From Sphingobacterium sp. SGR-19 (lineage in GTDB: Bacteria > Bacteroidota > Bacteroidia > Sphingobacteriales > Sphingobacteriaceae): a DNA stretch of 64,000 bases. A program made the position numbers and the translations under genes. The notes below the pieces were generated by a model. It was not told where the DNA came from, made no database searches, and saw only the letters and a list, made by a program, of their open reading frames with translations. The first letter of the stretch is position 1; each line of letters opens with the position of its first letter. The stretch spans positions 558,001 to 622,000 of the forward strand of contig NZ_JAAKGS010000001.1 in the NCBI RefSeq assembly GCF_011043555.1. The letters run 5' to 3'. Positions 1 through 9,718 of the stretch are shown one piece after another.

Positions 1-1357
1 TTAAATTGTGCATTTCCCGATCCGTGTATCCATTGTAATATACTCTATCGGGGTGCTCGTCGAGTGTACGTCCCGGATCGAGCTTAAACCCGTCAATCCC
101 CTGGTCAACAAATTTCATCAGATGGGGAAACCAATGTGCTTCGCCCGACTGTTTACCACCCTGCTGAGCAGCCAAATGGTCTTCCTCTTCAATACTCAGA
201 TCGTGATCAATACACAACCATAACGCTACATGATAACCTAGTTGGCGTAATTTGGATAAAAACAACTGCTTGTTCTCATACCGGTTACCTTCGCCCTTCT
301 GCCAAAAAAAATAAGCTGGAAATTTAGATAAATCCCAATCTTTCTCCGTTGAGTAATCGTAAAATTTAGCCATCCACTGCGGTTCGATCCAATACACATC
401 AACCGGAATATTTTCCGCTCGGAACCGTACTGCGTTGTCCAACATTCGAAACTGATCTTCCATCATATTCCCCCCGAACGCTAAACCATAAGCCCATTTG
501 GGTAACAGGTATGGTTTGCCTGTTATCGTCGTATATAAGTCGATTGTATTTTCCAAGGATTGCCCCGTCATTAAATAAAAATCGACCGTTCCATCCGTAT
601 TGTAAACATAAAGTTGGTCATCTTCAAAATGACCAACATCAAAATAGTTTAAAGCTGTCGTATTGTTAAATATTCCCCAGCCGCGGGAGCTAACAAGAAA
701 TGGCGCAACCATATCCGACTGCTGATACGTAGCCCATATCCGCAACAGCGAACCCCGATGTTGAATAGCTTTACGACTGGCCGCACCGCCACCATAAAAA
801 CGTTCGTTTGGCGTAATGGAAAGACTTAGTATAGCCGGATCTACTCGTTTTTTTGTCTGCTTTAGATTTTCCGAAACCTGATCTTTCCTTGTCGTATCTC
901 CGATAATTTCCTTCTTTGGCAACGACTGCTCATAGTCCGTGACCGTCCCATACAGCGCTTCATAGGTTTGATTTCCTTTTTCCACTACGGACAAACGAGT
1001 GATGATCTCATCGTCTGATGATGATCTAACGGTGACCGTACCATCTTTCCCATTTATTTCCAACCGATTTCGGTCTGTTGCTAATCGATAGTCCGAACCA
1101 TGCTTTGTTACTTTTGTTTCCTTGTTCCAGTCTCTCTTTACAATATCATACCGCTCCATAAGTGTCTCTGGAAAACTATTTGACGGCGAAACTCTTATCC
1201 TAAACGTCTGATCATTACAAATTTGTATATTTATAAAATTACCATTCGTGAGTTTGATGGTGTGTCCTTGTCCGAAAGCGCACCTAACGAACGTACAAAT
1301 CAATACTACCGTTGCCAGCAAGCTCACCCGCAAAGCCGATGTCCATTTTATCTTCAT
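1..1357 (-). CDS. Glycoside hydrolase family 31 enzyme (3' end outside window)
   Basis: The reverse strand is open from an ATG at 1357 to the window edge, about 452 codons. It begins with a signal-peptide-like segment (MKIKWTSALRVS, then a hydrophobic stretch), followed by a beta-rich N-terminal domain and a (beta/alpha)8 core. The segment DGFKLDPGRT near the window edge matches the GH31 nucleophile region, where the Asp of KLD would be the nucleophile. WIEPQW and LWLCIDHD are further core motifs. GH31 enzymes are retaining alpha-glucosidases, alpha-xylosidases and relatives. I cannot choose the substrate. It is the last visible gene of PUL 1, 76 bases after susD, so it probably acts in the periplasm or at the cell surface on the glycan imported by that PUL. 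The acid/base residue lies outside the window. Confidence 0.85.
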   Translation of the reverse strand, partial: MKIKWTSALRVSLLATVVLICTFVRCAFGQGHTIKLTNGNFINIQICNDQTFRIRVSPSNSFPETLMERYDIVKRDWNKETKVTKHGSDYRLATDRNRLEINGKDGTVTVRSSSDDEIITRLSVVEKGNQTYEALYGTVTDYEQSLPKKEIIGDTTRKDQVSENLKQTKKRVDPAILSLSITPNERFYGGGAASRKAIQHRGSLLRIWATYQQSDMVAPFLVSSRGWGIFNNTTALNYFDVGHFEDDQLYVYNTDGTVDFYLMTGQSLENTIDLYTTITGKPYLLPKWAYGLAFGGNMMEDQFRMLDNAVRFRAENIPVDVYWIEPQWMAKFYDYSTEKDWDLSKFPAYFFWQKGEGNRYENKQLFLSKLRQLGYHVALWLCIDHDLSIEEEDHLAAQQGGKQSGEAHWFPHLMKFVDQGIDGFKLDPGRTLDEHPDRVYYNGYTDREMHNL

Positions 1358-1433
1358 TATATTGATTACTTTAAATTAAAGTTATGCGGCTACATGTGCC
1401 GCATAACCTATAAGAAACAGGTTAATTCGTTTA

Positions 1434-3275
1434 TCAATAACCTGGATTTTGGATGAGCAGATCATTTTTAAGTATTTCATCCCGCATAATGGGAAAGAAA
1501 TACAATTTGTTATGCCAAATTCTTAAATCACCTGGAATCTCGATACGATTATACACGGGCGTACCCCAGGTCGACCCATCGGGCTGCCGATAGGACGCGA
1601 CTTGTGTTCTGTCAACCGTATAACGGATATCTACTCCGTGCGTCTGATACGAAGCATCGGGTCCGATAAGCCATCTTCTCACATCCCAAAAGCGGTGATC
1701 CTCAAAAGCAAGTTCTATACGACGCTCTTGCCTAATCGCTTCCCTTAAAGCGTCTCCGTTAATGGTCTCGGGTAGATCAGGTTGTCCGGCACGCTTACGC
1801 ACCATATTAACAAACGTCCTTGCTTCCGCGTCTTCACCCAGTTCATTACACGCTTCTGCATAAATCAACAATATTTCGGCATATCGCATATATCGGAACG
1901 GTATATCTTGCTTTTTTCCATCCGTCGGCGAAATGGTGGGATCAACCGCTTTACGGAGATAGTATCCCGAATAACTACCATTCCAATCCTCAATCGGTCC
2001 TTTTCTGGTATCGAGACCAGCTTTAATCATCGTGCCGTTTGTGCTATAAACATATCCTGTCTGAATCCTGCTGTAAGGATCCATTACCAGTGCATCCGAT
2101 GGTCGAGTCGCCCATTGAACCCCTTCATAAAGTACCGTCGCATAAAATCGCGCATCACGATTTAAATAGGGGTTGGCCTTGTGCACCGGATTTTCCCAAT
2201 TAAATTTAGAGCCGTCTTTCATTTCGTAGTCGTCTACTAAATCCCCTATGGGGTTTTGGTTTCCTGTACCGTGATACCCGTTCGGATTGGACGCAATAAC
2301 AGGATCTACCCATCCGCCGGTAGACGTTTTAGGCGTATAGTGTATCGTTATTATATCTTCAGCTGTCAATTCTTTCGACAGAAAATAATCAGCAATGGTT
2401 TGCGGAATGGAATCCCCTTCGGCAGGTTCAGCGGCATGTAAACTATAAGTTTGCAAATCGATAACCGCTTTGGCGGCATTTTTCGCAAGCCTCCAGCGAT
2501 CAGCGGAAGAGCCATTGGTATAACCTAACAGCTCAGGATTAGTGTAGCCCTGAAGGATAGCGCCATTTTTCTCCGGATTATGCAGATCGCTTGCTGCATA
2601 AACCAATACTTTCGCTTTAAACCCCAGTGCAGCCCCCTTCGTAATCCGCCCGGCCCTATCTGCCGAATAACTTTCTGGCAACAACACGGCAGCACTGTCA
2701 AGCTGCGATACTATAAAATCTATACATTCCGCATAGTTGTTCCGGGGAAGAAGAAAATCGTCATTTAGTCCATACACATCAGTAATGATCGGAACCCCAC
2801 CATAAAGCGTAGTCAAATAATGGTACGTGGCCGCCCGCATAAAATAAACCTCTCCTTTCAGCCGATTAGAAAAATCCGGATCGTCAGCAGCAATATCTTC
2901 GATTTTTGAGAAAAAAATATTGGTCTGCCGGATATTAGCGTACAGCGAATTCCAGTTTAAATGCGCTGTAGCGTATGTTGCGGGCCAGGTATACAAATTA
3001 TCTGAAGTAATCAATCCTTTATTAAAATTGCCCGTACCCCAATCCGGCACAAAATGGGATTCGTCGCTGTAGTCGGAGAGTCGCCATGCGGCAAAGGGTG
3101 TTCCGAAGACGTTTATATACATTTTGTTTACAAAAGTTTCAGCTAGATTCAAATCTTTCCAAACATTGGTTTCCGAATATTCACCCAGCGGCTCTAGATC
3201 CAGAAAATCCTTGTCACATGCCAAATGGAGGCTTATGCAAAAAAATATGATCGTTTTAATAAGTATCTTTTTCAT
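1434..3275 (-). CDS. SusD/RagB-family nutrient-binding lipoprotein (PUL 1)
   Basis: This 613-residue protein starts with a lipoprotein signal peptide and a lipobox ending LHLAC at about residue 20, then the family-typical DKDFLDLEPLGEYSE. TPR-like helices follow, and the C-terminal part has the SusD signature RYAEILLIYAEACNELGE and RQERRIELAFEDHRFWDVRRW. It ends with LLIQNPGY, a usual SusD terminus. SusD proteins sit on the outer surface as lids on SusC channels and bind the target glycan. The gene starts 12 bases after susC and is followed by the GH31 gene, so they are almost certainly one transcript. Length is normal for the family. Confidence 0.95.
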   Translation of the reverse strand: MKKILIKTIIFFCISLHLACDKDFLDLEPLGEYSETNVWKDLNLAETFVNKMYINVFGTPFAAWRLSDYSDESHFVPDWGTGNFNKGLITSDNLYTWPATYATAHLNWNSLYANIRQTNIFFSKIEDIAADDPDFSNRLKGEVYFMRAATYHYLTTLYGGVPIITDVYGLNDDFLLPRNNYAECIDFIVSQLDSAAVLLPESYSADRAGRITKGAALGFKAKVLVYAASDLHNPEKNGAILQGYTNPELLGYTNGSSADRWRLAKNAAKAVIDLQTYSLHAAEPAEGDSIPQTIADYFLSKELTAEDIITIHYTPKTSTGGWVDPVIASNPNGYHGTGNQNPIGDLVDDYEMKDGSKFNWENPVHKANPYLNRDARFYATVLYEGVQWATRPSDALVMDPYSRIQTGYVYSTNGTMIKAGLDTRKGPIEDWNGSYSGYYLRKAVDPTISPTDGKKQDIPFRYMRYAEILLIYAEACNELGEDAEARTFVNMVRKRAGQPDLPETINGDALREAIRQERRIELAFEDHRFWDVRRWLIGPDASYQTHGVDIRYTVDRTQVASYRQPDGSTWGTPVYNRIEIPGDLRIWHNKLYFFPIMRDEILKNDLLIQNPGY

Positions 3276-3287
3276 TCTAATTTTCGT

Positions 3288-6200
3288 TTAAAAAGTTAAA
3301 CCAATCCCCATGTTAATAATTCGTTGCGCAGGGTATGAACGACCGGTTTTAACCGCCTCCGGATCAAAATGTTTTAATTTATCCACCGTAAATAAGTTGA
3401 ACGCATTCGCATAAATACGTAACCTCTCTATGCCGATTCTCTCTGTCAAGTTTTGTGAGAAACTATATCCCAATTCGATATTTTTCAAACGGATATAGTC
3501 CGTCGGTTTTAACCAAAATGTATTCGCGGAGTTCGTCCAGTAAGGTTCCGATCGGTTATATGCTCTGGGATAGGTGGCAGCGGTGTTATCTGGTGTCCAA
3601 TGATCTTCTGCAAAAAATTGATAATAGTTCCCCCAATCACCAGATTCCACCATGTCGATATACTGCACCCCACCCGCAGCGCCTTGAAAGAAGATGCTCA
3701 TATCAATTGCTTTTTTATAGCTGAAATTCAAGGTTACACCACCAAGCAATCTTGGCATACTTGACTTCGTATTCATCACCCTATCCAATCCGTTTATTTC
3801 CTGGTCGCCATTCACGTCTTTAAATATAATATCGCCTGGAGCCGCGCCGGGGAGGTGAGGATGGGCGTCGATTTCCGCTTGGTCTTTGAATATCCCAATA
3901 GCTTCGTAATACAGCGAGGACCCCATCGGGCGTCCTGTAGATTGCTGATAATCTGGTATCCCAGGCGTTTCGTCCCAAAACACAATCTTATTTTTGGAAT
4001 AACTTGCATTAAAAGCTATCGAATAATCGAAATCGCTTTTCGTGTCCTGATAACCGACATGAAACTCGAATCCTTTGTTCCTTACTTTTCCAATGTTTTC
4101 CGGCGGCAAAACCAATCCTGTGCTTCCCGGTACAGACGCGTTACGTGTCACCAATATCTGCGACCGCAGATTGTTGAAATAATCAAATTCCAAAAAGAAC
4201 TTATTCCCAAATAGATACGTATCAAATCCAACATTAAATTGGTTTGCCACTTCCCAAGTTACATTTGGATTGGGGATTTTCATTTCTTCCAGCAGCTTAT
4301 TGTCAATGGTCGGAACACCAAAACCATAATTCCGATCAGAAAATCCGTATGTAGCAAGATACTGGTATTCGGCGATACGATCGTTACCGGTTTGCCCCCA
4401 AGATGTCCTTAACTTGAGGTCGTTGATGAAGGACAGGTTGTCACTCCAGAAGTCTTCGTCGGAGATTCTCCAACCCACAGATACACCCGGAAAGAAACCG
4501 AACCGCTTATCTTTGGGAAACATGTAGGAACCATCGTACCGCCATAAAAATTCAAGCAGATATTTATTTTTGAAGTCGTAATTTGCACGACCGAAGTAGC
4601 TCATGTATTTATTATGGGATGCCGATCCCCAGTTGGTCATAAATTGATCTTCTGCCCCCGCAAATAGTTCTTCAATGGCATCGGAAATAAAGTTCCTTCT
4701 AAATGCCCCAAAGTTTTTCCCTCTTCCACCGCGGGTTTCCATGCCGGCCATCAATTTAATATGATGCTCCGTATCAAACGACTTATCGTAAGTAGCAAAT
4801 GTATTCAACAGGTAATTGTCCCCTCCCGAATAGTTCTCCGTCAATTGTGCAGAATCGAAACCCCGCTTTCCCCGTGTTGTTACATGATCCGGGTTTCCAT
4901 CCCACGTATACAAATACCACGGTTTATTGAAAACCTTTTGCAAACGGAAAGAACGGTCATACGCAGCGTTACCTGTCAATGTAAGGCCTTCAACCCAAGG
5001 TATCCGGACATTTGCCCGAAAGTTACCTTCAAAAACATAATTATCTACTCGATCATAACCCGGCGCGTCAGAGACAATCACAACCGGATTGTCGCCGCGT
5101 TCAATATCCGGTCCAGGATCCCCGTTCGGCCAGTACGCCGCCATATTTGGTTTACCTCTGGTAATCATCGACCAGATGATATCTTCCGTGGGCCGTGTCG
5201 GCAAATTATAATCCTCCAAACGACCAGCCACGTCAAATGCTACATCGATATATTGGTTCACCTTTGCATCAACATTGGATCTAAAGTTATATTGGCGATA
5301 ATCCGACGAACTTTTTCTGTAATACGCATCCTGATATTTTTCGCCTGCGGAAATAAAGTATTGTACATTGTCTGACCCACCCGATAAGGTAATACTTGTT
5401 TGATGCTGCGCCGACCAAGGTTTCAGCGTTTCCGAGAACCAGTCGGTGTCAGGATGACCCCATGGATCAGACCCATCGGCGAATAACCTGATATCCTCTT
5501 CGGTGAATCGTTGGTACCATCCCCCGTTCGGATTTTTATAATATTCCAGTTCGTTCAGCAAGGTCGTGTATTGTACAGCATCTGCCATTTTCGGTATGCG
5601 GGTAGGTTGGTTCATGCCCATTCCGAGGTCAAGATTTATTCTTGGCTTACCCGAATTCCCCCTTTTAGTGGTAACGATGATAGCGCCGTTAGCGGCCTGT
5701 GCACCATAAATAGCGGCCGCAGCGTCCTTTAATACCGTAATACTCTCGATATCATTTGGGTTTATGCGTTCAAAGCTACGGTTAGGGACACCGTTTACGA
5801 CAATTAGCGGACTGTTATTGCCAAGGGTATTCAATCCACGGACCAGTAAATTGGCACCGTCCCGACCGGGTTCCCCACTCGGTGAAATTGCGCTCAACCC
5901 AGGCACACGGCCTAGCAAATTGTTGGTCACATTCGTTGCAGGCGAAGAAGCAATTGTCGACCCCTTAATCGAAGCAATCGCACCCGTGGCCGTTTCTTTT
6001 TTCTGCACACCATATCCCACTACCATGACTTCTTCCAGATCGCTAACGGCTTCCTTCAAAATTATATTGATAATAGATTCTTCGCCGACTAGTTTTTCGG
6101 AAGGCGTAAATCCGATACTGGAGAATATTAGAACGGACTCTGGTCCGGGTACTTCGATTTGATAAGCACCTTCCCTATCTGAGGTCGTTGTAATCGTTCC

Positions 6201-6668
6201 GCCTTTAACAGTGATCGTTGCGCCGACAAGCGGTGTACCTTGTCCATTCGTTATCCGCCCTGTTATACGGCGTTGCAAAGAAGTAGCTGTAGATCGTTCG
6301 AGGCCGGATTTTGGGTAACGACGTTTCACTATTATTGTTTCATCTTTGATGGCCCACTCGAGGTTTAAAGGTCCTAACAGTCTGCTCATGGCTACATCGA
6401 GCGTTTCATTTTTAATTTCGGCACTCACGCGTGCAGTCGCTATTGCCTTTCCATTCAGGAAAAAAGCATATCCGCTTTGTTTCTGGATGCTTCGCATGGC
6501 GTCTGTAAGCGTAGAATTATTTACTTTAAGATTTATCGTCTGCGCAGTTCCCTCCGCATGAACCTGCATCATGGCAATGAATAGAAATACGATCACCAAC
6601 TTCATCATAACAAATATTCGGCGAGTTAAAGTCCAAGAGCAGGCTTTAACACATGGATAAAAAATCAT
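3288..6668 (-). CDS. SusC/RagA-family TonB-dependent outer-membrane transporter (PUL 1)
   Basis: The frame is open from 6731, but I place the start at the ATG at 6668 (MIFYPCVKAC), because a normal signal peptide ending MMQVHAEG follows from there. In order it shows an STN domain (NLKVNNSTLTDAMRSIQKQ), a carboxypeptidase-regulatory-like domain (GRITNGQGTPLVGATITVKG), the plug (EVMVVGYGVQKKETATGAI and VLKDAAAAIYGAQAANGAI) and a large beta-barrel ending in NMGIGLTF. SusC proteins import oligosaccharides across the outer membrane with energy from TonB. An N-terminal STN domain is the type that signals to FecR anti-sigma factors, which fits the sigma/FecR pair just upstream. Confidence 0.95.
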   Translation of the reverse strand: MIFYPCVKACSWTLTRRIFVMMKLVIVFLFIAMMQVHAEGTAQTINLKVNNSTLTDAMRSIQKQSGYAFFLNGKAIATARVSAEIKNETLDVAMSRLLGPLNLEWAIKDETIIVKRRYPKSGLERSTATSLQRRITGRITNGQGTPLVGATITVKGGTITTTSDREGAYQIEVPGPESVLIFSSIGFTPSEKLVGEESIINIILKEAVSDLEEVMVVGYGVQKKETATGAIASIKGSTIASSPATNVTNNLLGRVPGLSAISPSGEPGRDGANLLVRGLNTLGNNSPLIVVNGVPNRSFERINPNDIESITVLKDAAAAIYGAQAANGAIIVTTKRGNSGKPRINLDLGMGMNQPTRIPKMADAVQYTTLLNELEYYKNPNGGWYQRFTEEDIRLFADGSDPWGHPDTDWFSETLKPWSAQHQTSITLSGGSDNVQYFISAGEKYQDAYYRKSSSDYRQYNFRSNVDAKVNQYIDVAFDVAGRLEDYNLPTRPTEDIIWSMITRGKPNMAAYWPNGDPGPDIERGDNPVVIVSDAPGYDRVDNYVFEGNFRANVRIPWVEGLTLTGNAAYDRSFRLQKVFNKPWYLYTWDGNPDHVTTRGKRGFDSAQLTENYSGGDNYLLNTFATYDKSFDTEHHIKLMAGMETRGGRGKNFGAFRRNFISDAIEELFAGAEDQFMTNWGSASHNKYMSYFGRANYDFKNKYLLEFLWRYDGSYMFPKDKRFGFFPGVSVGWRISDEDFWSDNLSFINDLKLRTSWGQTGNDRIAEYQYLATYGFSDRNYGFGVPTIDNKLLEEMKIPNPNVTWEVANQFNVGFDTYLFGNKFFLEFDYFNNLRSQILVTRNASVPGSTGLVLPPENIGKVRNKGFEFHVGYQDTKSDFDYSIAFNASYSKNKIVFWDETPGIPDYQQSTGRPMGSSLYYEAIGIFKDQAEIDAHPHLPGAAPGDIIFKDVNGDQEINGLDRVMNTKSSMPRLLGGVTLNFSYKKAIDMSIFFQGAAGGVQYIDMVESGDWGNYYQFFAEDHWTPDNTAATYPRAYNRSEPYWTNSANTFWLKPTDYIRLKNIELGYSFSQNLTERIGIERLRIYANAFNLFTVDKLKHFDPEAVKTGRSYPAQRIINMGIGLTF

Positions 6669-6752
6669 ATGTTTGTATAGTTTTGTATTGTTTTTATAAA
6701 GGTTAACGACAAGCCGTCTTTTTGGCGGCATATAAAAGCATTCAAAATTTTA

Positions 6753-6774
6753 GGTAGTGCCCCCCAGCACTGCC
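6753..6774. other. Hairpin between fecR and susC (PUL 1)
   Basis: GGTAGTGC and GCACTGCC form an 8-bp stem, with one G-T type mismatch, around a CCCCCA loop. On the plus strand it is followed by seven T residues, which is terminator geometry, but no plus-strand gene lies upstream. On the coding (minus) strand it lies in the leader between fecR and susC. It may separate expression of the regulators from the transporter. PUL 2 has an unrelated hairpin at the same place (52831-52856). Confidence 0.5.
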
Positions 6775-6864
6775 TTTTTTTGCTTTTCTAATCTTGCTAT
6801 GTCAAGTTGGTTTTCTTTTCATGTTTATCATTTATTAAGTTCACAATCAAAAATTAGTCTCCAT

Positions 6865-8070
6865 TTATTGTGCGGATAATACCGTCAATACATTTTTCGT
6901 TTTCTCTTTTGTTAACCGGAAGCGGACGTTGCCCTCTTCCAGGATATTCAATACATTTTTAAGTGACTTACTTCTCGGGATCTGCCCATAAAAATAGGTT
7001 TGGGAAACATTCCCGCCGTACCTAATTTCTATATCGTACCAACGACTAATCTGTAGCATCGCATCCGTCAACGCCGTCTCATCAAAGTAAAATAAACCTT
7101 CCTTCCATCCAACTTCTGCCATTAGGTTACCCTCCCTAACCGAAATTTTGCCCCCATTTTTAAGAATGGACTGCTGCCCTGGCCTTAAGTACACGGAAGA
7201 AGATAGCTTGTCCTTCAGATCGACTCTTACCTTCCCCTCTACCAAGGTCGTGCGAACAGAGCGTTCATTGGGATATGCACTGATGTTAAATGTCGTACCG
7301 AGTACTTCCACCGTCTGATCCCCGCTGGTAACCCTGAACGGCCGCTTAGCATCTTTTTGGATTTCAAAGTAGGCCTCTCCTTCTATTACCACCTTTCTTT
7401 CATGCTGGCTAAACTTAGCTGGATAGACTAATTTAGAGGCAGCGTTTAACCAAACGATGCTTCCGTCATCCAAGGTGACACGATAGCTGCCGCCATTTGG
7501 TGTGGAAAGCTCATACCGTACTTCGCTATCATCATTATTTATGGATTCTGCCACCTCCGAACCGTTAGTGTAGGTAATTTCGTCTCCCATAACTATACCT
7601 TCCTGTGCCTCGTTAAGTACGATAACACTTCCATCAGCAGTTTTAAGCATGGCCTTATTGGAGCCGGGCGCTACATCGACAAGTGTCGTATATCGCTGGG
7701 TTTCGGGAGTGGTTTTTTGAAAGGTGCCGTTATAGAGATAGAGGCCGAATAGGCAAACGATGAGGACAGCAGCGGCAGCCCAAAATGGGATCAATCGTCT
7801 TACTGTCCGCTTCTTAGAAATTGCTATCGTTTTAGAAGATATCTTGTGATAAAGATCTTCGAATTTTTGATCATTCAGCTTGGCAGTCTCCACTTCCTGC
7901 AGCAGACTTTCCCATAGCGCCTTATCTACATCGTCGTTATTATTAGACAACTCATCGTAAAGATGTCCTAATTCTTCCCGCGAACATTTGCCATCCTTGT
8001 ATCGCTGTAACAGCGCTCGTATGTTAGATTTATTATGGTCCACTTTCAGTCTATTTATATATAAATACAC
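6865..8070 (-). CDS. FecR-family anti-sigma factor (PUL 1)
   Basis: The protein has 401 residues. The N-terminal ~90 residues are cytoplasmic and helical (RALLQRYKDGKCSREELGHL), followed by one transmembrane helix (IPFWAAAAVLIVCLFGLYLY). The periplasmic FecR domain follows (TLDDGSIVWLNAASKLVYP, GEAYFEIQKDAKRPFRV and VEVLGTTFNISAYP), then the DUF4974-like C-terminus (YFDETALTDAMLQISRWYDI). FecR proteins hold an ECF sigma factor until the STN domain of the partner SusC signals substrate binding. The gene lies 38 bases after the sigma gene. The sequence supports this role strongly. The exact start is less sure because the first ten residues are atypical. Confidence 0.93.
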   Translation of the reverse strand: MYLYINRLKVDHNKSNIRALLQRYKDGKCSREELGHLYDELSNNNDDVDKALWESLLQEVETAKLNDQKFEDLYHKISSKTIAISKKRTVRRLIPFWAAAAVLIVCLFGLYLYNGTFQKTTPETQRYTTLVDVAPGSNKAMLKTADGSVIVLNEAQEGIVMGDEITYTNGSEVAESINNDDSEVRYELSTPNGGSYRVTLDDGSIVWLNAASKLVYPAKFSQHERKVVIEGEAYFEIQKDAKRPFRVTSGDQTVEVLGTTFNISAYPNERSVRTTLVEGKVRVDLKDKLSSSVYLRPGQQSILKNGGKISVREGNLMAEVGWKEGLFYFDETALTDAMLQISRWYDIEIRYGGNVSQTYFYGQIPRSKSLKNVLNILEEGNVRFRLTKEKTKNVLTVLSAQ

Positions 8071-8108
8071 CTACCAGTGAAAAAAGGTCTGCTCTGTCTA
8101 TTATTTTT

Positions 8109-8708
8109 TTAAGAAATACCCAGATAAAAGAAAAGAAGCAGTAATGAAGAAAAGCTTCCTTCGTACATCAATACATCTTTAATGAACTTATTAGCTTTTA
8201 CGATATGGTCGCGGACCGTAGAAACCGAAATCTGGAGTTCCTCAGCGACCTCCTGATAACTTTTTCCATCTAATTTACACATCCTAAAAATTCGTTGCCG
8301 TTGGAGCGGAAGCTGACTGATTACATTTTCTATCAGCTTCTGTACCTCTTTTTTATGGAGTATGCTATCTACGGACTCTGCAAGTTCAGCACTTTCATAG
8401 GCCAAGTGTATCGCACATTCAATCTCTAATTTCAGTCTTCTTTTGAAATTGAAGGCTGTGTTTCTTGAACAGGTAAATAAATAAGCGGCAAATGACAGAC
8501 TAGGATCAATGGAGGCCCGGTGTTCCCATACCTTTACGAAGACATCTTGCAGCAGATCGTCTGCCACAGACTCATCATTGATAAAGCGCATGATGTTACC
8601 ATATATAAGGCGACTATAACGCTCGTAGAGCATACGGAAAGCATCATCATCTCCGGCCTGTAGCCGAAGAAGAATCTCATGTTCGGATAGATTCTGATCG
8701 TTTATCAT
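8109..8708 (-). CDS. ECF RNA polymerase sigma factor (PUL 1)
   Basis: This 199-residue protein has sigma region 2 (DAFRMLYERYSRLIYGNIM and ADDLLQDVFVKVWEHRASID) and region 4 with its helix-turn-helix (LPLQRQRIFRMCKLDGKSY, EVAEELQISVSTVRDHI). It is the SusC/FecR-linked ECF type of Bacteroidetes, with a hydrophobic C-terminal tail (SSLLLLFFYLGIS) that the sigma factor of PUL 2 also shows. It would direct transcription of the PUL 1 susC, susD and GH31 genes when released by FecR. It is the first gene of the operon, and nothing else shares its strand upstream until the SDR terminator. Confidence 0.93.
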   Translation of the reverse strand: MINDQNLSEHEILLRLQAGDDDAFRMLYERYSRLIYGNIMRFINDESVADDLLQDVFVKVWEHRASIDPSLSFAAYLFTCSRNTAFNFKRRLKLEIECAIHLAYESAELAESVDSILHKKEVQKLIENVISQLPLQRQRIFRMCKLDGKSYQEVAEELQISVSTVRDHIVKANKFIKDVLMYEGSFSSLLLLFFYLGIS

Positions 8709-8849
8709 TGTCGATTAGCTTTATTGGCTGCTTTGATCACCGAAACGCCAAAAACCAAATATAGCACATAATTTTACTATTTTTTCTCCCGGCCCAAATT
8801 TTCTTTCCAAATGCAATTTGTCCTAACCCAATGATAATGTCAGGGATGC

Positions 8850-8884
8850 AAAACCACCCGAAGCGTGCATATGCTCCGGGTGGC
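8850..8884 (-). terminator. Rho-independent terminator after the SDR gene
   Basis: Read on the minus strand, an ~11-bp stem (CCACCCGGAGC pairing with GCTTCGGGTGG, with one mismatch) is followed by TTTT. It lies 25 bases after the SDR stop codon. Confidence 0.7.
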
Positions 8885-8908
8885 TTTAATTCAATAATAT
8901 CTTTTCAT

Positions 8909-9625
8909 TTATGGATTTGTACTAAAAATGGAACCATTCGCGATCAGCGCACGTCGATTCATTTTAAGAATATCCACGACCCACTCCGCAAAATCTTCCG
9001 GCTGCAACACTTTATCCGGGTTACCATCCGTTAAACCACCTTGTATACTCATATCCGTAGCAATCGTGCTCGGTGTGAGGGTCACCACCCGGATATCATC
9101 TTTTCGCCACTCCGCCATCATCGACTGCGAAAGTGAAATTACTGCTGCTTTGGAAGCCGCATACGCCGCCATACCTGCGCCACCTTTTAAACCGGCTGTA
9201 GACGCCACATTGACAACATCACCTTGTCCTGCTTCTTTTAGATACGGGTATACCGCTCTGGCCACGAGGTATACACCAAAAAAGTTAATATCAAATACCT
9301 TTTGGAAATCTTCCGGCGCCATCTCCATCACTTTGCCGAACTGGCCTACGCCCGCATTATTTACTAAAATATGTACACCTCCGAGCGCCTCTACCAACTC
9401 GTTTATCCCTTTTTCCACCTGCGCATGATCTGCGACGTTAAATACGGCATAGTGTGCTTCCACGCCATATCCGCGAAGTTCATTCACGGTAGACTGAAGG
9501 TTTTGCTCATTTTGCCCAGTGATACCCACTTGGACACCCTCTGCCGCAAGCGCCAGCGCCACTGCCTTTCCTAAACCACGACCTCCGCCGGTAATAATTG
9601 CCTTTTTTCCTTTTAATTCTGTCAT
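8909..9625 (-). CDS. SDR-family oxidoreductase (FabG-like 3-ketoacyl reductase)
   Basis: The frame opens at 9679, but MTELKGKKAIITGGGRGLG at 9625 is the natural start, giving about 238 residues. It has the classical Rossmann glycine motif TGGGRGLG, NNAG (VNNAGVG), and the catalytic triad positions: Ser in NVASTAG and YAASK for Tyr and Lys. Classical SDRs of this size are NAD(P)-dependent alcohol or keto reductases, and the closest class by eye is 3-oxoacyl-(acyl carrier) reductase. The substrate cannot be read from the sequence. The gene is monocistronic, with its own terminator. A 16-bp perfect palindrome lies about 80 bases upstream. Confidence 0.88.
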   Translation of the reverse strand: MTELKGKKAIITGGGRGLGKAVALALAAEGVQVGITGQNEQNLQSTVNELRGYGVEAHYAVFNVADHAQVEKGINELVEALGGVHILVNNAGVGQFGKVMEMAPEDFQKVFDINFFGVYLVARAVYPYLKEAGQGDVVNVASTAGLKGGAGMAAYAASKAAVISLSQSMMAEWRKDDIRVVTLTPSTIATDMSIQGGLTDGNPDKVLQPEDFAEWVVDILKMNRRALIANGSIFSTNP

Positions 9626-9701
9626 CTTGATGTTGTTGTAATCTACCCAAAAATAAGAAAAAACCCTTAGTTCATGCATTTCTTAACACCGCTTCTTTTT
9701 T

Positions 9702-9717
9702 CCATGTATATACATGG
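9702..9717. promoter_or_regulatory. 16-bp perfect palindrome upstream of the SDR gene
   Basis: CCATGTATATACATGG is a perfect inverted repeat. It could be a dimeric repressor operator for the SDR gene. It could also be incidental, because it sits right after the stop of a gene remnant (9719-9862). Confidence 0.35.
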
Positions 9718-9718
9718 C

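Noticed and set aside
360..400. GGTTCGATCC-like string resembling a tRNA T-loop
   Set aside because: It lies inside the GH31 coding sequence, and no cloverleaf can be formed around it.
4761..5375. 204-codon plus-strand frame inside the PUL 1 susC gene
   Set aside because: It is antisense to a clear TonB-dependent transporter and shows no domain.
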